Of a DNA stretch of 64,000 nucleotides, positions 34,662 to 43,578 are shown piece after piece. The notes under the pieces are model-generated. The model had not been told where the DNA came from, searched no databases, and saw only the letters and a list, made by a program, of their open reading frames with translations. The stretch is from assembly GCF_001187505.1 (NCBI RefSeq), contig NZ_CP012150.1, forward strand, positions 5,366,048-5,430,047, in the 5' to 3' direction. Both the position numbers and the translations under genes were made by a program. Source of the DNA: Mycolicibacterium goodii. GTDB taxonomy: Bacteria > Actinomycetota > Actinomycetes > Mycobacteriales > Mycobacteriaceae. Positions within the stretch are counted from its first letter, which is position 1; the number at the start of each line of letters is the position of its first letter.

Positions 34662-35675
34662 ATGGCCGACACCCACCCTGTTGTCGTGTACGGAACCGGA
34701 GCGATCGGCGGCGTCATCGCGGCCCAGCTCCGCCTGAGTGGTTTCGACGTGACCGCAGTCGCGCGTGGTGACCATCTAAGTGCCATCCGCACCGACGGGC
34801 TCAAACTGGTCACCCAGGCCGGTGAGCACACCGTGTCGCTGCCGGCCGCGGCCAACGCCGGCGAGGTCGACTGGGGCCCCGAACCGGTCGTCATCCTCGC
34901 GGTCAAAGGCCACCAGACCGCGGCCGCGCTCGACGATCTCGCGGCCCACGCCCCCGCGGACACCGCGATCTTCGCCGCGCAGAACGGCGTCGCCAACGAG
35001 ACGGCGATCCTGCGGCGTTTCGCCAACGTGTACGGCGTCACGGTCATGCTGCCCGCGGCGCATCTGGAGCCGGGTGTGGTGGTGCAGCAAAGTCATCCGT
35101 TCGCGGGCATCCTCGATCTGGGGCGCTATCCGTCCGGTACCGACGCCCTCGCGGGCGATGTCGCGGCGATGCTGCGTGCCTCGCAGTTCCTGTCCGAGGT
35201 CCGCGCCGACATCATGGCGTGGAAACATCGCAAGCTGATCATGAACCTCGGCAACGGCGTCACCGCGGTCTTCGGGCCGGGCCCGGAGGCCGACGAACTC
35301 GCCGCACGGGCGCGCGCCGAGGCCGAGGAGATCCTCGCCGCGGCGGGAATCCCGGTGGTGCCTGCCGCGCAGGACGCCGAGCGGCGCGGCAGGTTCCTGG
35401 CCGGCCGGGTGCGTGACGACGTCCACGGTTCCACGTGGCAGAGCGTGGCGCGCGGCCACACCGAGGTCGAAACCGATTACTTCAACGGCGAAATCGCATT
35501 GCAGGCACGCCTGATCGGCCGGTCCGCGCCGGTCAACGAATATCTTCAACGCGTGACGGCCGAGCATGCCCGCAACGGTCGGCCACCGCGTTCCCTCGAC
35601 GCCGCCGAGGCACTGTCACACATCACGGTCGGGGCGGGAGCCCCTGGGTCTCGGGCCCGGATGAAGATCCGATGA
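34662..35675 (+). CDS. Ketopantoate reductase family (PanE/ApbA) protein
   Basis: 337-aa NADP-dependent 2-dehydropantoate 2-reductase family member. The cofactor motif VVVYGTGAIGGVIAAQL is at residues 7–23, the ApbA N-domain includes VILAVKGHQTAAAL and AAQNGVANE, and the C-domain has the catalytic Lys in MAWKHRKLIMNLGNGV near 189. Classical PanE feeds pantothenate synthesis; divergent paralogues act on other 2-oxo acids, so the substrate is open. The ATG follows GGAAGCGAG. The 182 bases before it contain nothing clear. Confidence 0.8.
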   Translation: MADTHPVVVYGTGAIGGVIAAQLRLSGFDVTAVARGDHLSAIRTDGLKLVTQAGEHTVSLPAAANAGEVDWGPEPVVILAVKGHQTAAALDDLAAHAPADTAIFAAQNGVANETAILRRFANVYGVTVMLPAAHLEPGVVVQQSHPFAGILDLGRYPSGTDALAGDVAAMLRASQFLSEVRADIMAWKHRKLIMNLGNGVTAVFGPGPEADELAARARAEAEEILAAAGIPVVPAAQDAERRGRFLAGRVRDDVHGSTWQSVARGHTEVETDYFNGEIALQARLIGRSAPVNEYLQRVTAEHARNGRPPRSLDAAEALSHITVGAGAPGSRARMKIR

Positions 35676-35766
35676 CCTCACCGATCACCAAGCACCCCAC
35701 GAGAAGCCGACATTCGGTCAACCCGTGACGGCACGGGAAGGATTGACCAGCAACACAGGGAGACAT

Positions 35767-36564
35767 ATGGATCTGCAACTGACCGGCAAGCGCGCGATCA
35801 TCACGGGCGGCAGCAAGGGCATCGGCCTGGCGATCGCCCACGCACTGGCCGCCGAGGGCGTCGACGTGGTGCTCGCCGCGCGTGGCCGGGAGGCGTTGGA
35901 GAAGGCCGCCGTCGAGGTCACCGAACGCAGTGAGCGACGGGCCATCCCCGTCGTCGCCGACACCGCCGACGACGAATCGGTCAAGGCTCTTGTGGCCCGT
36001 GCCGTGGCGGAACTCGGTGGCGTCGACATCCTGGTCAACAACGCGTCGAACCAGGCGGTGGGCGCAGGGTTCCCCGATCTGGCGGGCACCACCGACGAGG
36101 CGTTCTGGGACGACGTCAACGTCAAGGTCGTGGGCTATCTGCGCACCGCGCGCGCCGTCGCACCCCATCTCAAGGCGCAGGGCTGGGGCCGCATCATCAA
36201 CATCAGTGGATTGGGCTACCGGCAGACGCATTCCATCGTGCGCAGCATCCGCAACGTCAGCGTGGCCGCCCTGACCAAGAACCTCGCCGACGAACTCGGC
36301 CCGCACGGTGTCAACGTCACCGTCGTCCATCCCGGGCAGACCCGCACCGAGAGCAAGGCCGCCCAGTTCGAGGCCGCGGCCACGGCCGCCGGACTGGACG
36401 TCGCCGAATACGAGAAGCGGATCGCCGACAACGCCATCGGACGGGTCGTGGATGCCACCGAGGTGGCCGACGTCGTGGCCTTCCTTGCCTCGCCGCGCAG
36501 CGTGAGCATCACCGGGGACGCGGTCGCGGTCGGCGGTGGCCTGCTCGGCACCGTGAACTACTGA
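35767..36564 (+). CDS. SDR-family oxidoreductase lacking the YxxxK pair
   Basis: 265-aa SDR with a normal cofactor site (ITGGSKGIGLAIA at residues 12–24), NNAS near 91 and the C-terminal VVHPGQTRTESK. After the serine region (NISGLGYRQTHS) the place of the Tyr-x3-Lys pair reads IVRSIRNVSVAALTKNLADE: an Arg-Asn motif stands there instead. A sizeable subgroup of SDRs has this RN form, and its chemistry is poorly known. AGGGAG precedes the ATG. It lies 91 bases after the ketopantoate reductase-like gene in the same direction. Confidence 0.8.
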   Translation: MDLQLTGKRAIITGGSKGIGLAIAHALAAEGVDVVLAARGREALEKAAVEVTERSERRAIPVVADTADDESVKALVARAVAELGGVDILVNNASNQAVGAGFPDLAGTTDEAFWDDVNVKVVGYLRTARAVAPHLKAQGWGRIINISGLGYRQTHSIVRSIRNVSVAALTKNLADELGPHGVNVTVVHPGQTRTESKAAQFEAAATAAGLDVAEYEKRIADNAIGRVVDATEVADVVAFLASPRSVSITGDAVAVGGGLLGTVNY

Positions 36565-36565
36565 C

Positions 36566-36585
36566 TCACCTGCACGGGTGTGAGA
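36566..36585 (+). terminator. Possible terminator after the SDR gene
   Basis: CTCAC and GTGAG flank a short GC-rich core just after the stop, followed a few bases later by a GTTTTC tract. The stem is short and imperfect, so confidence is low. Confidence 0.3.
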
Positions 36586-36638
36586 CCTCAGCGAGTTTTC
36601 GGCGGCCGAACACCCGGGTGAACGCGCATCATGGGGCT

Positions 36639-37343
36639 ATGGCGACGACTCGACGCATGGCCGGCGTGCTCGGCGTCGTCATTGTGGCCGCTGCCCTGAC
36701 CGGGGCCCTCGGGACGGCCACCGCGAACGCGGCCGAGGAGTTCGCCTATCAGCCGTTGTGGCCGTTCGCCTCGCAGGCCGAGGCGGATACCTGGCTGCGC
36801 GAGGGCGCACCGGCCGGTCACGCCCCGTGGCACGCCGACCCGTCGGCCACCGCCTTGTCGTTCACGCGCGACTACCTGGGCTTCACCGAGATCGACCGGG
36901 TCACCGACGTCACCGAGCTTCCCGACGAGGCCTGGGTCGGTGTGGGTTATGTACTGCCCAACGACCGGCCGACGACGGCCGCCACGATCCACCTCGCCCG
37001 GTTCGGGCCTGCCCCCGGCGCGCCGTGGGAGGTGGTGGGCAGCCGCGATGACGTGCTCACGCTGACCGCGCCGCCGTACGGCAGCCCGGTCTCCACCGTG
37101 ATCGACGCGGCCGGTGTGATCACCGGCGTCGACGAGAGCCTGCACCTGCGGGTCCACCAGAACGGCCCTGAGCAGATGCTCGGCGAACACTGCTGTGTGG
37201 CCGCCGGTGGCGAGGCCGCGCCATGGTCGGCCACGGTCAACACCACCGCGCCGCAACCGGGCGCGCTCACGCTGGTGGTGTGGACCGGCGGACATGTCGC
37301 GGAAGTGGAGAAGTTCGCCGTCACCGGCCTGCAGGCAGCGTGA
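36639..37343 (+). CDS. Secreted protein of unknown function
   Basis: 234-aa protein with a Sec signal peptide: basic start MATTRRMAG, hydrophobic core VLGVVIVAAALTGALG and a cleavage site after ATANA (about residue 31). The mature part, about 203 residues, has no membrane segment. It contains FAYQPLWPFASQAEADTWL near its start, an adjacent cysteine pair in GEHCCVAAGG and a C-terminal VVWTGGHVAEVEKF. I recognise it only as a conserved mycobacterial exported protein. The gene precedes the two-component system but has its own direction-consistent start, preceded by a weak GGGG. Confidence 0.7.
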   Translation: MATTRRMAGVLGVVIVAAALTGALGTATANAAEEFAYQPLWPFASQAEADTWLREGAPAGHAPWHADPSATALSFTRDYLGFTEIDRVTDVTELPDEAWVGVGYVLPNDRPTTAATIHLARFGPAPGAPWEVVGSRDDVLTLTAPPYGSPVSTVIDAAGVITGVDESLHLRVHQNGPEQMLGEHCCVAAGGEAAPWSATVNTTAPQPGALTLVVWTGGHVAEVEKFAVTGLQAA

Positions 37344-37371
37344 CATGCTGCCGCAAGCCGACCGGTGCCAC

Positions 37372-37390
37372 CTATGAAAACGCTATGAAG
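37372..37390 (+). promoter_or_regulatory. Direct-repeat operator candidate for the response regulator
   Basis: CTATGAAA (37372–37379) and CTATGAAG (37383–37390) are spaced 11 bases start to start, one helical turn. This is the layout bound by tandem OmpR/PhoB-family dimers, and the site is directly upstream of the response-regulator gene, suggesting autoregulation. Confidence 0.5.
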
Positions 37391-37404
37391 GCGGTGAGCG
37401 GCCG

Positions 37405-38196
37405 TTGAATGCACGCGAGAATGGCGACGTGACGTCTGCGCAACTCAAGAGCCAGCGGCCGCGTCGCGCGATCCTGGGACAACTGCCCCGCATGTACCGC
37501 GCCGACGGGTCGCCGATCCGCGTGCTGCTCGTCGACGACGAGCGCGCGCTCACCAACCTCGTCCAGATGGCGTTGCAGTACGAGGGATGGGTGATCGACG
37601 TCGCGCACGACGCCGCAGGCGCCATCGAGAAGTACCGCGCCAACCGCCCCGACCTCCTGGTGCTCGACATCATGCTCCCCGACACCGATGGCCTCGGCGT
37701 TCTGGAGCAGATCCGCTCGTTCGACACCTACACGCCGACACTGTTCCTCACCGCACGGGATTCGGTGGCCGACCGGGTCGACGGCCTGACCGCTGGCGGC
37801 GACGACTACATGACCAAGCCGTTCTCGCTGGAGGAACTCGTTGCCCGGCTCAGGGGCCTGCTGCGGCGCACCGCCTACCTGACGCCTGCCGCCGACGAAA
37901 CGCTGCGGGTGGGTGATCTGACCCTCGATGCGGCCGGTCACACGGTCACGCGTGGCGATACGCCGATCTCGTTGACCTCCACCGAGTTTGCGCTACTCCG
38001 GGCGTTGATGCGCAACCCGCGGAAAGCACTGAGCCGCAACGAGATCCTGCGGCAGGTCTGGGAGTACGACTTCGGCGGACGCACCAGCATCGTCGACCTG
38101 TACGTGTCGTACCTGCGCAAGAAGATCGACACCGGGCGGGAACCGATGATCCACACCGTGCGCGGCGTCGGGTACATGCTGCGACCGGCGCAATGA
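37405..38196 (+). CDS. OmpR/PhoB-family response regulator, TcrX-like
   Basis: 263-aa regulator. The receiver domain begins IRVLLVDDERALTNLV, with the phospho-acceptor D88 in LLVLDIMLPDTDG and the conserved Lys in YMTKPFSLEELVARL. The C-terminal Trans_reg_C winged helix has STEFALLRALMRNPRKALSR and RTSIVDLYVSYLRKKID. It is similar in these stretches to M. tuberculosis TcrX. The TTG at 37405 has a GGTGAG upstream; a GTG at 37429 is an alternative. The gene overlaps the kinase gene by four bases. Confidence 0.88.
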   Translation: MNARENGDVTSAQLKSQRPRRAILGQLPRMYRADGSPIRVLLVDDERALTNLVQMALQYEGWVIDVAHDAAGAIEKYRANRPDLLVLDIMLPDTDGLGVLEQIRSFDTYTPTLFLTARDSVADRVDGLTAGGDDYMTKPFSLEELVARLRGLLRRTAYLTPAADETLRVGDLTLDAAGHTVTRGDTPISLTSTEFALLRALMRNPRKALSRNEILRQVWEYDFGGRTSIVDLYVSYLRKKIDTGREPMIHTVRGVGYMLRPAQ

Positions 38197-39704
38197 TGCG
38201 TACCTGGAAGAGCTGGTCGCTGCGCCGACAACTGGTCGTGGGGGTCTCGCTCGTGGTGATGGTGGCGCTGTCGACGATCGGCGTGCTGTCGGTGCTGACG
38301 CTGCGGTCGTCGATGATGAACCTGATCGACAGCCAACTGACCGGCGCCGCCGACGGTTTCGGCAAGACCGTCACCAAATACCGGACCTCCCCGCTGCCCG
38401 GGGAGGACGAGGTGCCCCCACCGGGATCGATGAAACCGCTCATCCACGTCCTGGGCCAGGCCGAGGGCAACGTCATCGCCCTCATCCAGGACGGCGAGGT
38501 GGTCGATTCGGCGTTCTTCGCCGACGGCGACGCGAAGCCCGCCCCGCCCGAGGCCACCGCCGCGCTGAGGGACCTCGCCGCCACCGGGCCCACACCGCGC
38601 AACGTGGAAATCCCCGAGCTGGGGTGGTACCGGGTGGTCAGCCATCCCGGTGACGGTGACGAATCGCTCGTCACCGGGGTGTCCTACACGCCGGCGTGGG
38701 AGGCGATGATGCGGGTCACCGGCATCGTGTCCGCGATGACCGTCGTCGCGCTGATCCTCACCGCGATCAGCACCATCGCCATCGTCGGCATCGCGCTGCG
38801 GCCGCTGCGCCGGGTGGCCGCCACCGCTGCCGAGGTGGCGACCCTCCCCCTCGACCGGGAGAACCACGCCATCACCCCGCGGGTCCCGCCCGGCGACACC
38901 GATCCGCGCACCGAGGTCGGGCGCGTGGGCGACACGCTCAACCAGCTGCTCGACCACGTCGAGCGCGCGCTGGCCGACGTCGCGGCATCGGACCGGCGCA
39001 TGCGCCAGTTCATCACCGACGCCAGCCACGAACTGCGCACCCCGCTGGCGGCGATCCACGGCTACGCCGAACTCACCCGCCAGGACAGTTCGGTGCTGCC
39101 CGAGACCACCGAGTACTCCCTCGCACGCATCGAGGCCGAGGCGCAGCGGATGAACGCGCTGGTGGCCGACCTGCTGCTGCTGGCGAGGCTCGACGAGGGC
39201 CAGGAACTCGACACCACCGAGGTCGACCTCTCCGAACTGGTCGCCGATGCGGTCAACGACGCCGCGGTGTCCGCGCCGAGCCACCACTGGTCGGTGCAGG
39301 TGCCCGACGATCCGGTGTGGGTGCGTGCCGATCACGCCCGGCTGCACCAGACGCTGGCCAACCTGCTGTCGAATGCCCGCGTGCACACCCCGGAGGGCAC
39401 GGCGGTGCAGACGACGCTGGTCGTCCGTGGGAGCGGGGACACCAGCCATGCCGAGGTGACCGTGGCCGACAACGGGCCCGGAATCGACAACGACCTGCTG
39501 CCCCACCTGTTCGAGCGTTTCGTGCGGGCCGACAAGTCCCGCTCGCGCGCGGCAGGCAGTTTCGGCTTGGGTCTGTCGATCGCGGCGTCGATCGTGGAGG
39601 CGCACGGCGGCACGATCTCGGCGCAATCGCGTTCCGGACAAACGACTTTCACCATCAGTCTGCCGAGCATTCCGGCGGCCGCACCGCACAAGACGTCGGT
39701 TTAG
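38193..39704 (+). CDS. Sensor histidine kinase, TcrY-like
   Basis: 503-aa membrane kinase partner of the preceding regulator. A first membrane segment (about residues 14–34), an extracytoplasmic domain of about 140 residues, a second segment (about 182–202) and a HAMP linker (ALRPLRRVAATAAEVATL) are followed by the H-box FITDASHELRTPLAAIHGYA near 275. The ATPase region has N-box LLSNARVHTPEG, G1 VADNGPGID, F-box LFERFVRAD and G2 SFGLGLSIAASI. A complete kinase; the signal is unknown. ATGA overlap with the regulator gene. Confidence 0.9.
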   Translation: MMRTWKSWSLRRQLVVGVSLVVMVALSTIGVLSVLTLRSSMMNLIDSQLTGAADGFGKTVTKYRTSPLPGEDEVPPPGSMKPLIHVLGQAEGNVIALIQDGEVVDSAFFADGDAKPAPPEATAALRDLAATGPTPRNVEIPELGWYRVVSHPGDGDESLVTGVSYTPAWEAMMRVTGIVSAMTVVALILTAISTIAIVGIALRPLRRVAATAAEVATLPLDRENHAITPRVPPGDTDPRTEVGRVGDTLNQLLDHVERALADVAASDRRMRQFITDASHELRTPLAAIHGYAELTRQDSSVLPETTEYSLARIEAEAQRMNALVADLLLLARLDEGQELDTTEVDLSELVADAVNDAAVSAPSHHWSVQVPDDPVWVRADHARLHQTLANLLSNARVHTPEGTAVQTTLVVRGSGDTSHAEVTVADNGPGIDNDLLPHLFERFVRADKSRSRAAGSFGLGLSIAASIVEAHGGTISAQSRSGQTTFTISLPSIPAAAPHKTSV

Positions 39705-39714
39705 CCTGCCTGCG

Positions 39715-40689
39715 TCAACCGCCCAGCCGCAGGAGCACCTTGCCGCTGCCGGTGGTGCGATCGGCGGCGACGGCCATCGCCTGGGCGGCGTCGTCGATCG
39801 GATAGCGGTGTGTGATCAGCGGGGTGACGTCCAGGCCGGCGTCGAGGGCCGCCACGGCGTCGGTGATCTCGTCGACGAACCGGAACGACCCGATCCAGGT
39901 GATCTCGCGGCTGACGAGATCACCCAGGCTCGCGGGCGCCGCCTGCCCCGGCAGGTTTCCCACCTGTACCACGACACCGTTGCGCGCCGTCGCGCGCAGC
40001 ACGCCACCGAGCGCGCCGGCCACACCCGATGCTTCGAACGTCACCGCGGCGTCGGCGGGAAGTTGGCCACCGGCGGACAGGTTGACGACCTCGTCGGCGC
40101 CCATCGCCTTGGCGATCGCCAGTGGCGCGTCGACCACGTCCGCTGCCACCACGCGCGTGGCACCGGCGTACTTCGCGGCCGCCACCACCAGGGACCCGAT
40201 GGGACCGGCCCCGTTCACCAGGACTTCGCGCCCGCGTACCTCACCGGCCCGGTTCACCGCGTGCATCGCCACCGCGAGCGGTTCGGCGAGTGCGCCCCGT
40301 GCCGTGTCTACGGTGTCGGGCAGCACCCGCACCTGTTCGGCGCGAACCACTTTCAGCGCGCAGAATCCGCCGTCGGTGTGCGGGTCGAATGCGGCGGAAC
40401 CGAAGTATCCGCCCGATGCCGTCGCCGGGTGGATCGTGACCCGGTCGCCCACGCGCAGCCCGCTGACCCCGGCGCCGACGCGAGCGATGTGTCCGGCGAC
40501 CTCGTGGCCCAGCACCATGGGGTGTCTCAGTACGGCGGTGCCGGTTCGGCCGTGGCGCCAGTACGAGATGTCCGAACCGCAGATCCCGCCCCACTCCATG
40601 GCGACGAGGACGTCCCCCTCGCCCGGTGTGGGATCGGGTAGTTCCTCGACCCGCAGGTCCTGGGCACCGTGCACCACAACAGCTTTCAC
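39715..40689 (-). CDS. Zinc-type alcohol dehydrogenase, L-idonate 5-dehydrogenase-like, without structural-zinc lobe
   Basis: 324-aa medium-chain dehydrogenase. Catalytic zinc ligands are C37 (GICGSD), H62/E63 (LGHEVAGH) and a later glutamate (LAEPLAVAMHAV). NAD-binding is GAGPIGSLVVAAAK near 165. The region where the four cysteines of the structural zinc usually lie reads HPATASGGYFGSAAFDP, so that lobe (about 20 residues) is absent and the protein is shorter than the usual ~343. The pattern otherwise fits L-idonate 5-dehydrogenase, which makes 5-ketogluconate. Last gene of the two-transporter operon under GntR; ATGA overlap with the transporter gene. Confidence 0.82.
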   Translation of the reverse strand: MKAVVVHGAQDLRVEELPDPTPGEGDVLVAMEWGGICGSDISYWRHGRTGTAVLRHPMVLGHEVAGHIARVGAGVSGLRVGDRVTIHPATASGGYFGSAAFDPHTDGGFCALKVVRAEQVRVLPDTVDTARGALAEPLAVAMHAVNRAGEVRGREVLVNGAGPIGSLVVAAAKYAGATRVVAADVVDAPLAIAKAMGADEVVNLSAGGQLPADAAVTFEASGVAGALGGVLRATARNGVVVQVGNLPGQAAPASLGDLVSREITWIGSFRFVDEITDAVAALDAGLDVTPLITHRYPIDDAAQAMAVAADRTTGSGKVLLRLGG

Positions 40690-42062
40690 AGCGCATCCTC
40701 CAGTTGCACCAGATCACGGCCGCGGGTCTCCGGGCTGAGCACCGCCGACACCAGGGTGATCACCGAATACACCACCAGCATCGCAGCGATCGGCCACCAG
40801 CTGCCGGTCGCCGCGGTCAGGCTCGCCGCGACCACCGGCCCGATGGCGGTGGCGAGGATCCCGCCGATCTCCTTTGTGAGGGCGAGCTGGGTGAACCGGG
40901 TCCGCGAGCCGAACAGTTCGGCCATCGTGACGCTCTCCAGCGAGAACAGGCCCAGCACACCGACATTGAGCGCGATCATCATCGACAGCACCATGATCAG
41001 GTCGTTGCCGCTCGTGACGCCGATCATCAAGGGGAACGCCAGGATCGCGGTCAGGGTCGTCAGCACGATGTAGATCAACCGCCGCCCGTACCGGTCGCCC
41101 AGCCAACCCACGATCGGGATGGTCACGAAGCCGATCAGCGAGCCGTACATGATCGCGCTGGTGGCCACCGACTTGTCCATCATCAGTGTGGTGGCGATGT
41201 AGCCGACCAGGAACGTCTGCACCAGACCGGAATTACCGGCCTGTCCGAACCGCAGGCCCAGTGCGACCAGGAACGCCTTGCCCTTGCGTTGGCGCAAACC
41301 CGCTTCCAGCACGCCCTGTCGGGACGCGACGGCGTCGAGTTCGTCGCGGGAGAGCGCGACACCGTCGACGACGTCGGGGCGTTCCTCGAACACCGGGCTT
41401 TCCTTGAGGTTCATCCGCAGCCAGATCGCGAAGAGCATCAGCACGAAGCTGAGCAGGAACGGTACCCGCCAGCCCCAGCTGAGCAGTTGCTCCTCGCTGA
41501 GCACCGCGAGCAGCACCGCCCACAACCCGGACGCGGCGAGGGTACCCGAGTTGGTGCCCAGGCAGACCAGTGACGCGATGATCCCGCGCCGTTTCGGCGG
41601 CGCGTACTCGGCGAGCATGGTTGTGGCTCCGGCGATCTCGGCGCCCGCACCGAACCCCTGGATCAGTCGCAGGACCACCAGCAGGATCGGGGCCATGATC
41701 CCGATGGTCGCGTGGGTGGGCAGGACACCGATCAGGGTGGTCGACGCGCCCATCATGGCGATGGTGATGAACAGGACCTTCTTGCGTCCGATGCGGTCGC
41801 CCATGCGCCCGAAGAAGATCGCCCCTGCCAGGCGCGCGACGTAGCCCACCCCGTAGGTCGCCATGGCCGCGATGAGGCCGATCGCCGGGCTCACGTCGGG
41901 GAAGAAGATCTTGTTGAAGACGATGGCGGCGGCCAGGGAGTAGAGCTGGAAGTCCATGAATTCCATTGCGGTGCCGAGCCATCCGGACACCGCCGCTTTG
42001 GCCAGGTCTGCGGTCGTCCTGGTCGCCGGACGTGCCGGTGAACTGTCGACGCTGTGGGACAT
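40686..42062 (-). CDS. MFS transporter, MHS type
   Basis: 458-aa 12-helix symporter. MHS-type first helix GWLGTAMEFMDFQLYSLAAAI, loop FFGRMGDRIGRKK near 85 and, in the second half, VGWLGDRYGRRL. It follows a first MHS transporter gene after 22 bases and overlaps the dehydrogenase gene. In the GntR-controlled region it should import a sugar acid such as a hexuronate or aldonate; two different transporters suggest two substrates. Confidence 0.85.
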   Translation of the reverse strand: MSHSVDSSPARPATRTTADLAKAAVSGWLGTAMEFMDFQLYSLAAAIVFNKIFFPDVSPAIGLIAAMATYGVGYVARLAGAIFFGRMGDRIGRKKVLFITIAMMGASTTLIGVLPTHATIGIMAPILLVVLRLIQGFGAGAEIAGATTMLAEYAPPKRRGIIASLVCLGTNSGTLAASGLWAVLLAVLSEEQLLSWGWRVPFLLSFVLMLFAIWLRMNLKESPVFEERPDVVDGVALSRDELDAVASRQGVLEAGLRQRKGKAFLVALGLRFGQAGNSGLVQTFLVGYIATTLMMDKSVATSAIMYGSLIGFVTIPIVGWLGDRYGRRLIYIVLTTLTAILAFPLMIGVTSGNDLIMVLSMMIALNVGVLGLFSLESVTMAELFGSRTRFTQLALTKEIGGILATAIGPVVAASLTAATGSWWPIAAMLVVYSVITLVSAVLSPETRGRDLVQLEDAL

Positions 42063-42084
42063 CGGATGTGGTCCTTTCGAAGGT

Positions 42085-43440
42085 TCAGTTCGACCAGTCG
42101 GCGTACTCGGTCCCGCCCCGGGACCGCACCGCCGTTTCCGGCATCTTCATCAGCGCGAACACGCTGATCAGGATCAAGACCGCCACGTACACGGCCACCC
42201 AGACGTAGGAGCTGTCGCCCGCGATGAGCAGCGCCGCGGCGATGACGGTGAAGGGTCCGCTGGCGATCATGGCGCCGAACTGCCACACCACCGACACACC
42301 GCTGTACCGCACCGAGGACGGGAACAGTTCGGGGAAGTAGGAGGCCTGCGGGGCGTACGTCCCGGCGTGGCCGATCGCGAGTCCGGCCACCAACAGCGCG
42401 GCGATCACCACGAAGTTGCCGGTCCGCACGGCATGGAATGCGGGGATCAGCAGCACAAGGTTCAGCAGCGCCGCGGCGAGGTAGACGGGTTTGCGCCCGA
42501 CCCGGTCGGTGAGCCTGCCCCACAGCGGAACCATGATCACCTCGGCGATGATCGCGATGATCACCGCGTCGAGAACGATTGCGGGATCGACGTTCTGGCT
42601 GCGTGCATAGGTGACCAGGAAGATCGTGTAGAAGGGGAACATCGCGGCTTCGACGAACTTGACCGCCATGCCGCCGATCACCTCGCGACGGTGGTCGGCC
42701 AGCAGGGTGCGCAGCGGTGCGGGGCGCCGGGCGCCCTGCTCCTTGACCGCCCGGAACGCCTCGGTTTCGGGTACCCGCAGTCTGATGTAGAGGCCGACGA
42801 CAATCACCACCGCGCTGAGCAGGAACGGGATCCGCCATCCCCAGGACAGGAACATCTCGTCGTCCATCCGCGCCTGCAGCACCGCGAAGAGCGCCGTGGG
42901 AATGAGATAGGCGATGGGAGAACCGAGTTGGACGAAACTCGCGAAGTATCCGCGGCGCTGCGGTGGCGATGCCTCGGCGGTGAGCAGCACCGCGCCGCCC
43001 TGTTCACCGCCGACGCCGAAGCCCTGGATCAGGCGCACGACGATGAGGATCACCGCGGCCCACAGCCCGATCTGCTGATAGGTCGGCATGACACCGACCA
43101 GGAAGGTTCCGAGTCCGGTCAGCAGGAGCGTGAAGACCAGCGCCTTCTTCCGGCCGATCCGGTCACCGACGTGGCCCCACACGATCCCGCCCAGCGGGCG
43201 CGCGAAGAACCCGACCGCGTAGGTCGAGAAGGCGGCGAGGGTGCCCACCAGCGGGTCGACGTCGGGAAAGAAGATCTTGTTGAAGACCAGCGCCGACGCG
43301 GTGCCGTAGATGAAGAAGTCGTAGTACTCGGCGATGGTGCCGATCACCGAGGCGAGGACCGTCCGGCGCAGATTCGGCGTCGCACGGGTCGATGAGTCGT
43401 TCGGCGCTTCCCGCGCGCCGGCGTCCACGTTGTTGGTCAT
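42085..43440 (-). CDS. MFS transporter, MHS type
   Basis: 451-aa symporter of the MHS group. It begins after a 25-residue hydrophilic tail with IGTIAEYYDFFIYGTASALV and carries VWGHVGDRIGRKK near 87 and WGRLTDRVGRKP in the second half. The ATG at 43440 follows AAGGAA; an earlier in-frame start would lie inside the promoter. It is the first gene of the minus-strand operon driven by the GntR-overlapped promoter at 43508–43542. Confidence 0.87.
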   Translation of the reverse strand: MTNNVDAGAREAPNDSSTRATPNLRRTVLASVIGTIAEYYDFFIYGTASALVFNKIFFPDVDPLVGTLAAFSTYAVGFFARPLGGIVWGHVGDRIGRKKALVFTLLLTGLGTFLVGVMPTYQQIGLWAAVILIVVRLIQGFGVGGEQGGAVLLTAEASPPQRRGYFASFVQLGSPIAYLIPTALFAVLQARMDDEMFLSWGWRIPFLLSAVVIVVGLYIRLRVPETEAFRAVKEQGARRPAPLRTLLADHRREVIGGMAVKFVEAAMFPFYTIFLVTYARSQNVDPAIVLDAVIIAIIAEVIMVPLWGRLTDRVGRKPVYLAAALLNLVLLIPAFHAVRTGNFVVIAALLVAGLAIGHAGTYAPQASYFPELFPSSVRYSGVSVVWQFGAMIASGPFTVIAAALLIAGDSSYVWVAVYVAVLILISVFALMKMPETAVRSRGGTEYADWSN

Positions 43441-43507
43441 CGTGTGTTCCTTGCTGCTGAGACGGCTGGGCGGGCGTGCCCCACATGAGCGGATGTGAGC
43501 GGCGTTA

Positions 43508-43542
43508 CTTACATACAAGCCCTGAGAGCCAAGCCTTGTCAA
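43508..43542 (-). promoter_or_regulatory. GntR-type operator/promoter for the transporter operon
   Basis: On the minus strand a consensus -35 TTGACA (43542–43537) is followed by 18 bases and TTGTATGTAAG. The 12-mer CTTGTATGTAAG (43519–43508) is identical to the one before manD on the opposite strand, with the same spacing to TTGACA. The start of transcription would be about 60 bases before the transporter ATG. Binding by the adjacent GntR is inferred. Confidence 0.7.
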
Positions 43543-43578
43543 CAGCGGGTTACGACATGGCCGCCACCGGCCGACGGG

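Noticed and set aside
1973..43440. The three MHS transporters as recent duplicates
   Set aside because: The proteins at 1973, 40686 and 42085 share only family signatures and differ widely elsewhere.
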